A stretch of DNA of 64,000 bases, from contig NZ_ABJL02000007.1 in assembly GCF_000172175.1 (NCBI RefSeq), forward strand, positions 1,374,660 through 1,438,659, in the 5' to 3' direction. This DNA comes from Bacteroides intestinalis DSM 17393 (GTDB lineage Bacteria; Bacteroidota; Bacteroidia; Bacteroidales; Bacteroidaceae). Positions 33,199-42,749 of this stretch are shown one piece after another. A program made the translations under genes and the position numbers. Under the pieces are notes generated by a model, which did not search any database, had not been told where the DNA came from, and saw only the letters and a program-made list of their open reading frames with translations. Position 1 is the first letter of the stretch. Each line of letters opens with the position of its first letter.

Positions 33199-34038
33199 AT
33201 GATGAAAAAAATACTGTTTTTTACTTTTGTTGGCCTGTTAATGGCATTGACCTCTTCTGGACAGACTACATCGGATACATTACAACAAGCGAATGATTCG
33301 GTAACAATAGGTTCACACACTGAATTTTCAGCTGCTGTGCAAGAGAATAGTGTGACAAAAGCAGAAGGAGATAGCGCATATGTGAAGAATGATTATGCCT
33401 CTGCTATTCAGATATATGAAGCTCTGCTGAAAGAAGGAGAAGCGGCTGAGGTATACTATAACTTAGGAAATAGCTACTATAAGGCCGGTGATATAGCCAA
33501 AGCCATTTTAAATTATGAGCGTGCACTTTTAATACAGCCAGGCAATGCTGATATTCGGGCTAATTTGGAAATTGCTCGTGCAAAAACGATTGATAAAGTG
33601 ATTCCTGTACCCGAGGTTTTCTTTGTATCTTGGACGAAATCATTGATTAATTGTTTGAGTGTGGATGCTTGGGCAAAGGTAGGCGTCGTTTGTTTCTTTT
33701 TGTTGCTTGCATCTCTTTACTTCTTCTTCTTTTCCAAGCAAATCGTGTGGAAGAAAATAGGATTTATTGCAGGGATAGTATTTCTGGTATTAGTTATATT
33801 AGCGAACGTTTTTGCTTTTCAACAGAAAAATGAGCTATTAAACCGTAACAGTGCTATCGTACTAACTCCAAGTGTAACAGTACGTAGTACTCCGAGTGAA
33901 AGTGGCACCAGTTTGTTCATATTGCATGAGGGACGGAAGGTTGAAATTAAAGATAACTCCATGCGTGAATGGAAAGAAATCCGCTTAGAAGATGGTAAAG
34001 TAGGATGGGTACCTGCATCATCTGTTGAAGTTATCTGA
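33199..34038 (+). CDS. batE: BatE, TPR and SH3-like domain membrane protein
   Basis: 279 residues: signal peptide (MMKKILFFTFVGLLMALTSS), two TPR motifs (SAIQIYEALLKEGEAAEVYY, NLGNSYYKAGDIAKAILNYE), two membrane helices (about 165-185 and 190-210) and a C-terminal bacterial SH3 domain (TVRSTPSESGTSLFILHEGR ... DGKVGWVPASSVEVI). It is the last gene of the operon; a strong terminator follows. A clear Shine-Dalgarno tract, TAGGAGG, lies at 33187-33193, which is unusual in this lineage, where most genes in the window lack one. Confidence 0.88.
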   Translation: MMKKILFFTFVGLLMALTSSGQTTSDTLQQANDSVTIGSHTEFSAAVQENSVTKAEGDSAYVKNDYASAIQIYEALLKEGEAAEVYYNLGNSYYKAGDIAKAILNYERALLIQPGNADIRANLEIARAKTIDKVIPVPEVFFVSWTKSLINCLSVDAWAKVGVVCFFLLLASLYFFFFSKQIVWKKIGFIAGIVFLVLVILANVFAFQQKNELLNRNSAIVLTPSVTVRSTPSESGTSLFILHEGRKVEIKDNSMREWKEIRLEDGKVGWVPASSVEVI

Positions 34039-34076
34039 TAGATGTAATTATTTCATAATAAGATAGTTAATAATAG

Positions 34077-34134
34077 AAAGAAGCCTGTTGAAAGGGAAAA
34101 TACAAATCTCCTTTTGACAGGCTTCTTTATTTTA
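34077..34134 (+). terminator. Terminator of the bat operon
   Basis: A long stem (aaagaagcctgt with acaggcttcttt, arms extended by gaaagg/ccttt) is followed by tattttag. It lies about 40 bases after batE. Confidence 0.7.
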
Positions 34135-34236
34135 GTAAAAAAGATACCGAAATAGTTTGTTTTATCTTTTTTTTTCCTTAAGTTTATAGCGTGATAAGTG
34201 AAACTCACAGAGTTATTAACCATTAAATTTATAAAT

Positions 34237-34509
34237 ATGAGAACAATAACATTTAATGAACTTCGCAGGATTAAAGATTCATTACCTACTGGTAGTATGC
34301 ATAGAATAGCCGATGAGCTCGGATTGAACGTTGATACGGTTAGAAATTTTTTTGGCGGTCACAATTTTAAGGAGGGTAAGAGTGTTGGGATACATTTAGA
34401 GCCTGGTCCAGATGGTGGTTTGGTTATGTTGGATGATACTACCGTCCTTGATAGAGCTCTAAAAATTCTAGATGAAATAAATGCCAGTGCTGAGCCTGTT
34501 CGAGCTTAA
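34237..34509 (+). CDS. Small HTH-like putative DNA-binding protein
   Basis: 90 residues from MRTITFNELRRIKDSLPTGS; an earlier in-frame start at 34198 is less likely. The segment RIKDSLPTGSMHRIADELGL then NVDTVRNFFGGHNFKEGK reads as a helix-turn-helix, with the recognition helix NVDTVRNFF. The rest (VGIHLEPGPDGGLVMLDDTT) is strand-like. No signal peptide. It sits alone between the bat terminator and the universal stress gene, with its own terminator, so it is an independent small regulator. Target unknown. Confidence 0.65.
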   Translation: MRTITFNELRRIKDSLPTGSMHRIADELGLNVDTVRNFFGGHNFKEGKSVGIHLEPGPDGGLVMLDDTTVLDRALKILDEINASAEPVRA

Positions 34510-34528
34510 GAAAAGAAAGTTATAAATG

Positions 34529-34566
34529 AATCCCAATTGATAGACAAACAATTGGGATTTCTTATT
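34529..34566 (+). terminator. Terminator of the small HTH gene
   Basis: aatcccaattg (34529-34539) pairs with caattgggatt (34549-34559), followed by tttctta. Confidence 0.7.
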
Positions 34567-34592
34567 TGTTTATAAAGTAAAAACAGTTGATT

Positions 34593-35723
34593 ATGGAAGA
34601 CAAGTTAGTAACCTTAGCTATTCTGACTTATGCAAAAGCTCAGATATTGAAGAATGTGCTTGAAAATGAAGGTATTGAAACCTATATTCATAATGTAAAT
34701 CAAATACAACCTGTAGTGTCTTCAGGTGTGCGCTTACGTATAAGAGAAAGCGATTTACCGCGTGCATTGAAGATTACTGAGAGCTCTGCTTGGCTTTCTG
34801 AAGAGGTAGTGGGAGGGAAGTCACCCAAAGTAGAAAAGGAGAGTAACAAGGTCTTAATTCCCGTAGACTTTTCTAATTATTCAATGAAAGCATGTGAGTT
34901 TGGTTTTAATTTTGCTCAGAATATGGGAGCGGAAGTTGTGCTGCTTCATGTTTATTTTACACCAATCTATACCACATCATTGCCTTATGGAGATGTTTTT
35001 AATTATCAGCTTACAGACGATGAAAATGTAAAAAACATATTACAAAAAGTTCATGCAGACTTAAATACTTTATCTGATAAGGTAAAAGCAAAAGTAGCTT
35101 CAGGAGAGTTTCCGAATGTAAAATATAGTTGTGTATTGCGTGAAGGTATTCCAGAAGAGGAAATTCTTCGTTATTCGAAGGAATATCGGCCACGTATTGT
35201 GATTATGGGGACTCGTGGTAAAAATCAAAAAGATATAGATTTAATTGGTAGTGTAACTGCTGAGGTAATTGAACGAAGTCGCGTACCAGTTTTAGCCATT
35301 CCGGAGAATACTCCATTTAGACAGCTAGCAGAAGCTAAACGTATTGCATTTATCACCAATTTTGATCAACGAGATTTAATTGCATTCGATTCTTTGATTG
35401 CCGCTTTAAAGCCATTTCATTTCTCTGTATCTTTGATTCATTTGTCAGATGTTAAGGACACTTGGAATGAAATTAAATTAGGTGGTATTAAGGAATATTT
35501 TCAAAAACAGTATCCGGACCTGGAAATTCATTATGATGTCGTGATGAATGATGATTTCTTGAATAGCTTAGATAATTACATAAAAACTAATCATATTGAT
35601 ATAATTACGTTGACTACTTATAAACGCAATATATTCTCTCGCTTATTTAATCCAGGTATTGCTCGGAAAATGATTTTTCATTCCGATACACCGCTGTTAG
35701 TTATTTATGGGCGTCCAAGCTAA
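34593..35723 (+). CDS. Universal stress protein with N-terminal DUF2007 domain
   Basis: 376 residues from MEDKLVTLAILTYAKAQILK. Residues about 1-70 are a DUF2007 (putative signal-transducing) domain, with ENEGIETYIHNVNQIQPVVS and LRIRESDLPRALKITES. Two UspA domains follow: the first (about 85-230) has VLIPVDFSNYSMKACEFGF and MGTRGKNQKDIDLIGSV, with the usual ATP-binding G-x-G-x9-G(S/T) spacing. The second (about 240-376) is more divergent and lacks that Gly motif. Cytoplasmic. Upstream in-frame TTG at 34587 is unneeded. Likely a stress-responsive nucleotide binder; its trigger is not readable. Confidence 0.8.
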   Translation: MEDKLVTLAILTYAKAQILKNVLENEGIETYIHNVNQIQPVVSSGVRLRIRESDLPRALKITESSAWLSEEVVGGKSPKVEKESNKVLIPVDFSNYSMKACEFGFNFAQNMGAEVVLLHVYFTPIYTTSLPYGDVFNYQLTDDENVKNILQKVHADLNTLSDKVKAKVASGEFPNVKYSCVLREGIPEEEILRYSKEYRPRIVIMGTRGKNQKDIDLIGSVTAEVIERSRVPVLAIPENTPFRQLAEAKRIAFITNFDQRDLIAFDSLIAALKPFHFSVSLIHLSDVKDTWNEIKLGGIKEYFQKQYPDLEIHYDVVMNDDFLNSLDNYIKTNHIDIITLTTYKRNIFSRLFNPGIARKMIFHSDTPLLVIYGRPS

Positions 35724-35855
35724 AATAAATAACGCAAGCATTTTGAATTAATAATCGGTATTATGTTTAATATATAATACTAGTATTCACTGGACCAGAT
35801 TATTATACTTCCCTATTATGAAAATTAAGTATTTAATACGAAGCTCCTAAAAAAT

Positions 35856-35890
35856 AAAAAGCCTAATCAACCATGTTGATTAGGCTTTTT
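35856..35890. terminator. Bidirectional terminator between the Usp gene and the TPR gene
   Basis: A perfect 16-bp stem (aaaaagcctaatcaac with gttgattaggcttttt) and a 3-base loop end the converging genes on both strands. Confidence 0.85.
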
Positions 35891-35910
35891 ATTAAAAACT
35901 ATTGGTGTGT

Positions 35911-37167
35911 TTATTGAACCATTTTTTCGATTTCTTCGAATTCAGGTCCCATATCCAAATTGTAGTATACTCGGTATAAACCATTCAACCATAAATCTTT
36001 TTGGTCAGGCTTCAATGCTCTTGCTTTTTCATAGCAAGGTTTTGCTTTTTCATAGAAAGCTTTCAAAGTTGCTTGATCTTCTTTATACTTAGGATCATTT
36101 ACATCTGCTGTTGCTTTCTCTGAGAAGTCTTGTGCTTGCAGACAGTAGATCAAACCTAAATTAGAAAATGCTTCTGCGTAGTTAGGATCTATTTCTGTTG
36201 TCTTAGTATAATACTTGATAGCATTATTGAGTGCATCTGCAGCTTCTTGCTCTTTCTTTTCATTTTTCAGGTTAGTGTACATATTATGATAAAGATATCC
36301 TTTTACATACAGATAGAATGTATTATTAGGATCTTTAGCCAACATATCATCAGCAAACTGCATAGCTTCATCGTATTTATTATTATTGCTATAATAATCA
36401 ATCAAATGACCGAAGAAGAATGAATGTTGAGGATATTTCTGCAAACCTTCTTTTAAAGAAGCAACCCACTTAACAGTATCACCTTGTGCTTTTAAAGCTG
36501 TAGAGATGAATTCCATCGCATACTGACCTACTTCCTTATCATTCTGCGCATAAGGAGCATATTTCAGAACGCTAGGGTAATCTTCCATTTTAGCCGCTGC
36601 CAAACTTGCATAATATGCAATCTGTGGTAAAATAGTATCTGTTTGCAGGAAATTTTCCTTTTCAAACATAGGATTTTGAGCTATTTCAATGTAAGTTCCA
36701 AAGAAATCTAATGCTTCTTTGTTCTTCTCCAAATTATAGTATTGAATACCTCCATTGATCAAGTTAGGACGCTCTGCAATAATTGCAGCAGCGTTAGCCT
36801 TTCTGTACTTGTTCTTAATCTTTCCCTTTTCATTTGGAACCTGTGCCAGTTCATCACATTTAAGGTAGTACTTACACATGTTTAATGCACTGTTGTATAC
36901 CTTAAGAGTATCATAAGGTTTTCTCAAAAATGCGTCTTTCATTTCCTCCTCATTAATCCTTTTTTGAATAAAACCGGCTACATCCCAAGTGTCGGCATTA
37001 TCCTTTGTTTCAGGATTAGTCAAGGCTTGATTGATGAGCTGTTCGGCCTTATTAAAGTTCGGCTTTACTTCATTCGCAATGCTTTTAGCTTCTTTCACAG
37101 TCTTTTCTTGAGCGAAAGTGAAGCCTGCAGCGAGCAATAAAATCACTGAAAATAATACTCTTTTCAT
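35911..37167 (-). CDS. TPR protein, secreted
   Basis: 418 residues from MKRVLFSVILLLAAGFTFAQ, a clear signal peptide; the longer frame to 37227 would run into gyrA. The mature part is mostly helical with several TPR-like units (NGGIQYYNLEKNKEALDFFG, FYLYVKGYLYHNMYTNLKNE, EIDPNYAEAFSNLGLIYCLQ). It lies 31 bases after the gyrA stop and may be co-transcribed with it. Such gyrA-TPR pairs are common in Bacteroides; a link to topoisomerase function is not known. Probably periplasmic. Confidence 0.8.
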   Translation of the reverse strand: MKRVLFSVILLLAAGFTFAQEKTVKEAKSIANEVKPNFNKAEQLINQALTNPETKDNADTWDVAGFIQKRINEEEMKDAFLRKPYDTLKVYNSALNMCKYYLKCDELAQVPNEKGKIKNKYRKANAAAIIAERPNLINGGIQYYNLEKNKEALDFFGTYIEIAQNPMFEKENFLQTDTILPQIAYYASLAAAKMEDYPSVLKYAPYAQNDKEVGQYAMEFISTALKAQGDTVKWVASLKEGLQKYPQHSFFFGHLIDYYSNNNKYDEAMQFADDMLAKDPNNTFYLYVKGYLYHNMYTNLKNEKKEQEAADALNNAIKYYTKTTEIDPNYAEAFSNLGLIYCLQAQDFSEKATADVNDPKYKEDQATLKAFYEKAKPCYEKARALKPDQKDLWLNGLYRVYYNLDMGPEFEEIEKMVQ

Positions 37168-37198
37168 GATAATTGTAAAATTAAAATTAATATTATGT

Positions 37199-39769
37199 CT
37201 ATTCTTCATCTTCATTATTGATTCCATTATCAGAGTTATAGTCTTTCTCCTCTCCTTCTACTTCATTTATAGTAGGCGGAATCGGAGAATTTTCATCATC
37301 AACAGGTATTTCATCTTCCATACTTTCTGATGTAACCTTACATACTGAACCGATCTCATCGTTTCTCTTTTCAAGATTGATCAGACGAACACCCTGAGTA
37401 GCACGACCCATAATACGGACATCAGCAACTTTCAGACGAATGGTGATACCAGATTTATTGATAATCATTAGGTCATTATCATCTGTTACAGACTTAATTG
37501 TTACCAATTTACCTGTTTTATCGGTGATATTCATCGTCTTAACACCCTTGCCACCACGATTAGTCTTACGGTAGTCTTCGATATCAGAACGTTTACCATA
37601 GCCTTGTTCAGAAACGACCATAATGGTTTCTGCTTCAGGATCTTTGATGCAAATCATTCCTACGACTTCATCTTGTCCGTCTTCGTCAAGCGTCATACCG
37701 CGTACACCAGTTGCAGTACGTCCCATAACGCGTACAGCACTTTCGTGGAAGCGGATAGCACGTCCGTTACGATTGGCAATGATAATTTCGTTGTCACCGT
37801 TAGTCATACGTACCTCGATAACGCGGTCGTCCTCACGGATAGTAATAGCGTTTACGCCATTTTGGCGAGGGCGGGAATACTGTTCAAGTAATGTCTTTTT
37901 GATAACGCCATTCTTGGTACAGAATAAAACATAATGGCTGTTGATGAAATCTGTGTCAGAAAGGTTCTTCACACGTAGATATGCATTTACAGCATCATCA
38001 GAATCAATATTCAGCAGGTTCTGAATAGCACGTCCTTTGGAATTCTTGGTACCTTCAGGGATTTCATATACCTTAAGCCAATAGCACTTACCTTTTTGAG
38101 TAAAGAACATCATGGTATTGTGCATGGTTGCTGGATATATGTGTTCAATGAAGTCTGCATCGCGGGTATCTGTACCCTTAGAGCCTACTCCACCACGGTT
38201 TTGAGCACGGAATTCGCTCAATGGAGTACGTTTAATATAGCCCATATGAGAAATGGTGATAATCATTTCGTCATCTGCATAGAAATCTTCCGGATTGAAT
38301 TCTTCGGATGAGTAAACAATCTCAGAACGACGTTCATCTCCGTATTTTGCTTTTACTTCAATTAATTCATCAGTAATAACTTTGCGGCAAAGTTCGTCAT
38401 TTGAAAGAATTTCTTCGTAATAAGCTATCAGTTTCATTACTTCTTCATACTCAGCGTGAAGCTGATCCTGCATCAGTCCGGTTAATTGACGCAAACGCAT
38501 TTCTACGATAGCACGAGACTGAATTTCAGTTAATTGGAAGCGTTCCATCAAGCCAGCAATGGCATCATTAGGTGTCTTTGCAGCACGGATGATGCGGATT
38601 ACTTCATCGATATTATCTGATGCTATGATTAAGCCTTCCAATATATGAGCACGTTCTTTAGCCTTGCGCAAGTCATATTGAGTACGACGGATAACTACCT
38701 CATGGCGATGTTCTACGAAGTACTTAATCATGTCTTTCAGATTCAGCAAACGAGGACGCCCGTGTACCAATGCTACGTTGTTCACACTAAAAGAAGTCTG
38801 TAATAACGTCATCTTATAGAGCTTATTCAAGACTACGCTGGCGTTGGCATCACGTTTGATATCAATCACGATACGCATACCTTCACGGTCAGACTCATCA
38901 TTGGCATTGGAAATACCTTCTATTTTCTTATCATTGGCTAAATCAGCGATATTCTTGATCAGTTCCGCCTTATTGACACCATACGGGATTTCCGTGATAA
39001 CAATTTTGTCATGTGTAGAACTGGTTTCAATTTCTGCTCTTGCACGCATGATAACGCGACCGCGGCCTGTAAGATATGCCTCGCGTACGCCACTCATACC
39101 ATATATATATCCTCCTGTTGGAAAATCGGGAGCTTTCACATAGTTCATCAACTCCTCTATCTCGATATCGTTGTTCTCGATGTATGCGATGCAAGCATCA
39201 ATAACCTCTGAAAGGTTGTGTGTCGGCATATTGGTTGCCATACCTACAGCAATACCAGATGCACCGTTTACCAAAAGGTTTGGAATACGGGTAGGCATAA
39301 CGGTAGGCTCCTGCAAAGAATCGTCAAAGTTGTTCTGCATATCAACGGTTTCTTTGTCAAGGTCTTGCATCATATCTTCACCAATCTTGCGCAAGCGACA
39401 CTCGGTGTAACGCATAGCTGCTGCGCTATCGCCGTCTACCGAACCATAGTTACCCTGGCCATCTACCACCATGTAACGCATTGCCCAAGGCTGTGCCATA
39501 CGAACTAATGCACCGTAAACGGAAGAGTCACCATGCGGGTGATACTTACCCAATACTTCACCTACAACTCTGGCTGATTTTTTATAAGGTTTATCAGACG
39601 TATTTCCCAGTCCCATCATTCCGAAGAGAATTCTACGGTGGACAGGCTTAAAACCATCTCTAACATCCGGAAGGGCACGCGAAACGATGACCGACATGGA
39701 GTAGTCAATGTACGATGACTTCATTTCCTCCTCGATGTTAATCTTTATAATTCTGTCTTGTTCAAGCAT
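37199..39769 (-). CDS. gyrA: DNA gyrase subunit A
   Basis: 856 residues. Catalytic Tyr121 is in AAAMRYTECRL. The quinolone-determining region is HPHGDSSVYGALVRMAQPW, with Ser82 intact and Gly86 at the place of E. coli Asp87. The GyrA box reads QNRGGVG rather than QRRGGKG. The C-terminal pinwheel repeats have GVRGMTLDEDGQDEVVG and GVRLINLEKRNDEIGS, and the tail is acidic (EEKDYNSDNGINNEDEE). The subunit breaks and rejoins DNA with GyrB to add negative supercoils. Length fits GyrA, and the wider ParC alternative is disfavoured by the complete C-terminal pinwheel. It is divergent from clpC. Confidence 0.95.
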   Translation of the reverse strand: MLEQDRIIKINIEEEMKSSYIDYSMSVIVSRALPDVRDGFKPVHRRILFGMMGLGNTSDKPYKKSARVVGEVLGKYHPHGDSSVYGALVRMAQPWAMRYMVVDGQGNYGSVDGDSAAAMRYTECRLRKIGEDMMQDLDKETVDMQNNFDDSLQEPTVMPTRIPNLLVNGASGIAVGMATNMPTHNLSEVIDACIAYIENNDIEIEELMNYVKAPDFPTGGYIYGMSGVREAYLTGRGRVIMRARAEIETSSTHDKIVITEIPYGVNKAELIKNIADLANDKKIEGISNANDESDREGMRIVIDIKRDANASVVLNKLYKMTLLQTSFSVNNVALVHGRPRLLNLKDMIKYFVEHRHEVVIRRTQYDLRKAKERAHILEGLIIASDNIDEVIRIIRAAKTPNDAIAGLMERFQLTEIQSRAIVEMRLRQLTGLMQDQLHAEYEEVMKLIAYYEEILSNDELCRKVITDELIEVKAKYGDERRSEIVYSSEEFNPEDFYADDEMIITISHMGYIKRTPLSEFRAQNRGGVGSKGTDTRDADFIEHIYPATMHNTMMFFTQKGKCYWLKVYEIPEGTKNSKGRAIQNLLNIDSDDAVNAYLRVKNLSDTDFINSHYVLFCTKNGVIKKTLLEQYSRPRQNGVNAITIREDDRVIEVRMTNGDNEIIIANRNGRAIRFHESAVRVMGRTATGVRGMTLDEDGQDEVVGMICIKDPEAETIMVVSEQGYGKRSDIEDYRKTNRGGKGVKTMNITDKTGKLVTIKSVTDDNDLMIINKSGITIRLKVADVRIMGRATQGVRLINLEKRNDEIGSVCKVTSESMEDEIPVDDENSPIPPTINEVEGEEKDYNSDNGINNEDEE

Positions 39770-40101
39770 TTAAAAAGATTATTAATTATACATACTTTGG
39801 TTCATGAAAAACCACGCTAAAGTACTGCTTTTTTACGATATACAAAAGTTTTCGCCCATAAACTTTATTTCAGAACCATTCTCTCACCTACTTTGTTCTT
39901 ATAATATATAAATAAGGTATTAATAAGGAGCTTTTTCACAAGAATGAAAGCATTTTAGTATGATACTGATGAACGGATATAAACTGTGGCACGGGTTTTG
40001 TATATAAATAATAAATAAAACGATAGAATACGTACTGGAAATTATAAATGCGTATCTTTGTATTAAGTAACACCTTAGAATAAGGAAGGAGAATATTAAG
40101 T
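39770..40101. promoter_or_regulatory. Divergent intergenic region gyrA/clpC
   Basis: 332 bases without an ORF. Near clpC the plus strand has TATCTTTG (40053-40060), a full -7 match, and the purine-rich ribosome site AAGGAAGGAG (40082-40091). For gyrA a near match TACTTTAG on the minus strand (about 39835-39828) lies 60 bases before the start. -33 boxes are indistinct on both sides. Confidence 0.5.
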
Positions 40102-42624
40102 ATGAATAATCAGTTTTCACAAAGAGTTTCTGACATTATCACTTACAGCAAGGAAGAAGCTAACCGGCTGAAGAATAGATATATCGGTCCGGAGCATCTT
40201 CTACTCGGCATGTTGCGAGACGGCGGAGGGAAAGCTATAGAAATATTGCAGAAACTGGATATAGACCTAAACAGAGTTAAGAAACGTCTGGAAGGTTTTT
40301 TAAAAGAGATTGAAGATGATAACTTGTTGCCCGATGCAGACATTCCATTGTCTCCTATGGCAGCTAAGATATTGAAAATGTGTATACTCGAGGCTCGTCT
40401 GCTGAAGAGTGCCACTGCTGATACTGAACATGTATTGCTGGCTATCTTGAAAGACGGTAATAATTTGGCCGCTACGGTATTGGAAGAAAATAATATAGAT
40501 TATAAGTCAGTGTTCGAACAGCTTTCTATGAAAGCCAGCCCTAACGCAGGTATGGGATTTACGGAAGATGATGACGAGGAAGAAGATGAAATGAACATGT
40601 CTTCACGTTCTTCTCAAAGTGGTAGTTCACAGTCTTCTACGCAAACAGCGTCTAAGAAACCATCCAATGATACTCCGGTATTGGATAACTTTGGTATGGA
40701 TATGACCCGGGCTGCGGAAGAAGGTAGACTGGATCCTGTGGTAGGTCGTGAACGTGAAATCGAGCGGTTGGCTCAGATATTGAGCCGTCGTAAGAAGAAT
40801 AATCCGGTATTGATAGGCGAACCTGGTGTAGGTAAATCAGCTATTGTAGAGGGATTAGCATTACGTATTGTTCAGAAGAAAGTATCCCGTATTCTGTTTG
40901 ATAAACGTGTGGTAATGCTTGATATGGCTTCTGTAGTAGCCGGAACTAAGTATCGCGGCCAGTTTGAGGAACGTATTCGTTCTATCATTAATGAGTTACA
41001 GAAGAATCCGAACGTTATTCTGTTTATTGACGAGATTCACACGATTGTGGGTGCCGGAGCAGCTGCCGGTTCTATGGATGCTGCCAATATGCTGAAACCT
41101 GCATTGGCACGTGGTGAAATACAATGTATAGGTGCTACTACCCTTGATGAGTACCGGAAGAATATAGAAAAGGACGGTGCTTTGGAACGCCGTTTTCAGA
41201 AAGTGATTGTTGAACCGACTACTGCCGAGGAAACGCTCCAGATATTGAAGAATATCAAAGAGAAGTACGAAGACCATCATAATGTGACTTATACGGATGA
41301 AGCGCTGGAAGCATGTGTCAAGTTGACAGACCGCTACATTACTGATCGCAATTTCCCGGATAAGGCTATTGATGCTTTGGACGAAGCCGGTTCGCGCGTC
41401 CATCTGACAAACATTACTGTTCCGAAAGAGATTGAAGAACAGGAGAAGCTGATCGAAGAAGCCCGCCAACAAAAGGCGGATGCAGTGAAATCGCAGAATT
41501 TCGAACTTGCTGCCAGCTTCCGTGATCATGAGAAAGAGTTTTCTGCTCGTTTGGAAGAGATGAAGGCTGAATGGGAAGCTCGCTTAAAAGATGATCGCCA
41601 GATAGTTGGTGAAGAGGAAATTGCGAATGTGGTTTCTATGATGTCCGGTGTGCCTGTACAGCGTATGGCGCAGGCTGAAGGTATCAAGTTGGCGGGTATG
41701 AAAGAAGAGCTGCAAGCTAAAGTTATAGCTCAGGATCCGGCTATTGAAAAGGTGACGAAAGCTATTCTGCGTAGTCGTGTAGGATTGAAAGATCCTAACC
41801 GTCCTATCGGAACATTCTTGTTCCTGGGGCCTACGGGTGTAGGTAAAACTCACTTGGCGAAACAGTTGGCGAAATATATGTTTGGCTCTGCCGATGCGCT
41901 GATACGTGTGGATATGAGTGAATATATGGAGAAGTTTACCGTTTCTCGTCTTGTTGGTGCACCTCCGGGATACGTAGGATACGAAGAAGGCGGACAGTTG
42001 ACAGAGAAAGTGCGTCGTAAACCTTACTCTATCGTATTGTTGGACGAGATTGAGAAAGCCCATCCGGATGTATTCAACATCTTGTTACAACTGATGGATG
42101 AAGGTCGTCTGACTGACAGTTATGGCAGAACTGTAGACTTTAAGAATACAGTGGTTATCATGACTTCCAACATCGGTACACGTCAATTGAAAGACTTCGG
42201 TCGTGGTGTAGGTTTTGCCGCTCAGAATCGTACGGATGATAAAGAATATTCACGCGGCGTGATACAAAAGGCTTTGAATAAGTCGTTTGCCCCTGAGTTT
42301 CTGAACCGTGTCGACGAGATTATTACTTTCGACCAGCTTTCGCTGGATGCTATCGAAAAGATTATCGATATCGAGTTGAAAGGCTTGTATGAGCGCGTGG
42401 AATCTCTTGGATATAAGCTTGTTATTGATGCTAAAGCCAAGACGTTCATGGCATCTAAAGGATATGATGTGCAGTTTGGTGCCCGCCCGTTGAAGCGTGC
42501 CATCCAGACTTATCTAGAAGATGGACTTTCGGAATTGATTATTTCTTCCGAATTGCAGACGGGTGATACGATTTCTGTCTCTTTGAACGAAGATAAAGGA
42601 GAACTGGACATCAAGAAAGCCTGA
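40102..42624 (+). CDS. clpC: ATP-dependent Clp protease ATP-binding subunit ClpC
   Basis: 840 residues: N-terminal Clp-N repeats (FSQRVSDIITYSKEEANRL), a Glu/Asp/Ser-rich linker (about 150-190), first AAA+ domain with Walker A GEPGVGKSA (about 239), a middle helical domain (UVR-like region 435-490), and the second AAA+ domain with GPTGVGKTHL (about 576). It unfolds proteins for ClpP or disaggregates them. ClpB has a longer middle domain, so ClpC is preferred. A heat or stress role is expected. A promoter box and a good ribosome site precede the gene, and a terminator follows. Confidence 0.93.
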   Translation: MNNQFSQRVSDIITYSKEEANRLKNRYIGPEHLLLGMLRDGGGKAIEILQKLDIDLNRVKKRLEGFLKEIEDDNLLPDADIPLSPMAAKILKMCILEARLLKSATADTEHVLLAILKDGNNLAATVLEENNIDYKSVFEQLSMKASPNAGMGFTEDDDEEEDEMNMSSRSSQSGSSQSSTQTASKKPSNDTPVLDNFGMDMTRAAEEGRLDPVVGREREIERLAQILSRRKKNNPVLIGEPGVGKSAIVEGLALRIVQKKVSRILFDKRVVMLDMASVVAGTKYRGQFEERIRSIINELQKNPNVILFIDEIHTIVGAGAAAGSMDAANMLKPALARGEIQCIGATTLDEYRKNIEKDGALERRFQKVIVEPTTAEETLQILKNIKEKYEDHHNVTYTDEALEACVKLTDRYITDRNFPDKAIDALDEAGSRVHLTNITVPKEIEEQEKLIEEARQQKADAVKSQNFELAASFRDHEKEFSARLEEMKAEWEARLKDDRQIVGEEEIANVVSMMSGVPVQRMAQAEGIKLAGMKEELQAKVIAQDPAIEKVTKAILRSRVGLKDPNRPIGTFLFLGPTGVGKTHLAKQLAKYMFGSADALIRVDMSEYMEKFTVSRLVGAPPGYVGYEEGGQLTEKVRRKPYSIVLLDEIEKAHPDVFNILLQLMDEGRLTDSYGRTVDFKNTVVIMTSNIGTRQLKDFGRGVGFAAQNRTDDKEYSRGVIQKALNKSFAPEFLNRVDEIITFDQLSLDAIEKIIDIELKGLYERVESLGYKLVIDAKAKTFMASKGYDVQFGARPLKRAIQTYLEDGLSELIISSELQTGDTISVSLNEDKGELDIKKA

Positions 42625-42659
42625 AAATGAAGTCTTCTTAGAAGATGATAAACAGTCAA

Positions 42660-42691
42660 AATGTCAGTCCTTATGGGCTGGCATTTTTTTT
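42660..42691 (+). terminator. Terminator of clpC
   Basis: aatgtcagtcc pairs with gggctggcatt (11 bp with two G-U pairs), then eight T. Confidence 0.8.
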
Positions 42692-42749
42692 GCATTACAC
42701 TTGCCAAACGATTAAATATATAAACTTAAAAATATAAATCATAAGTAGT

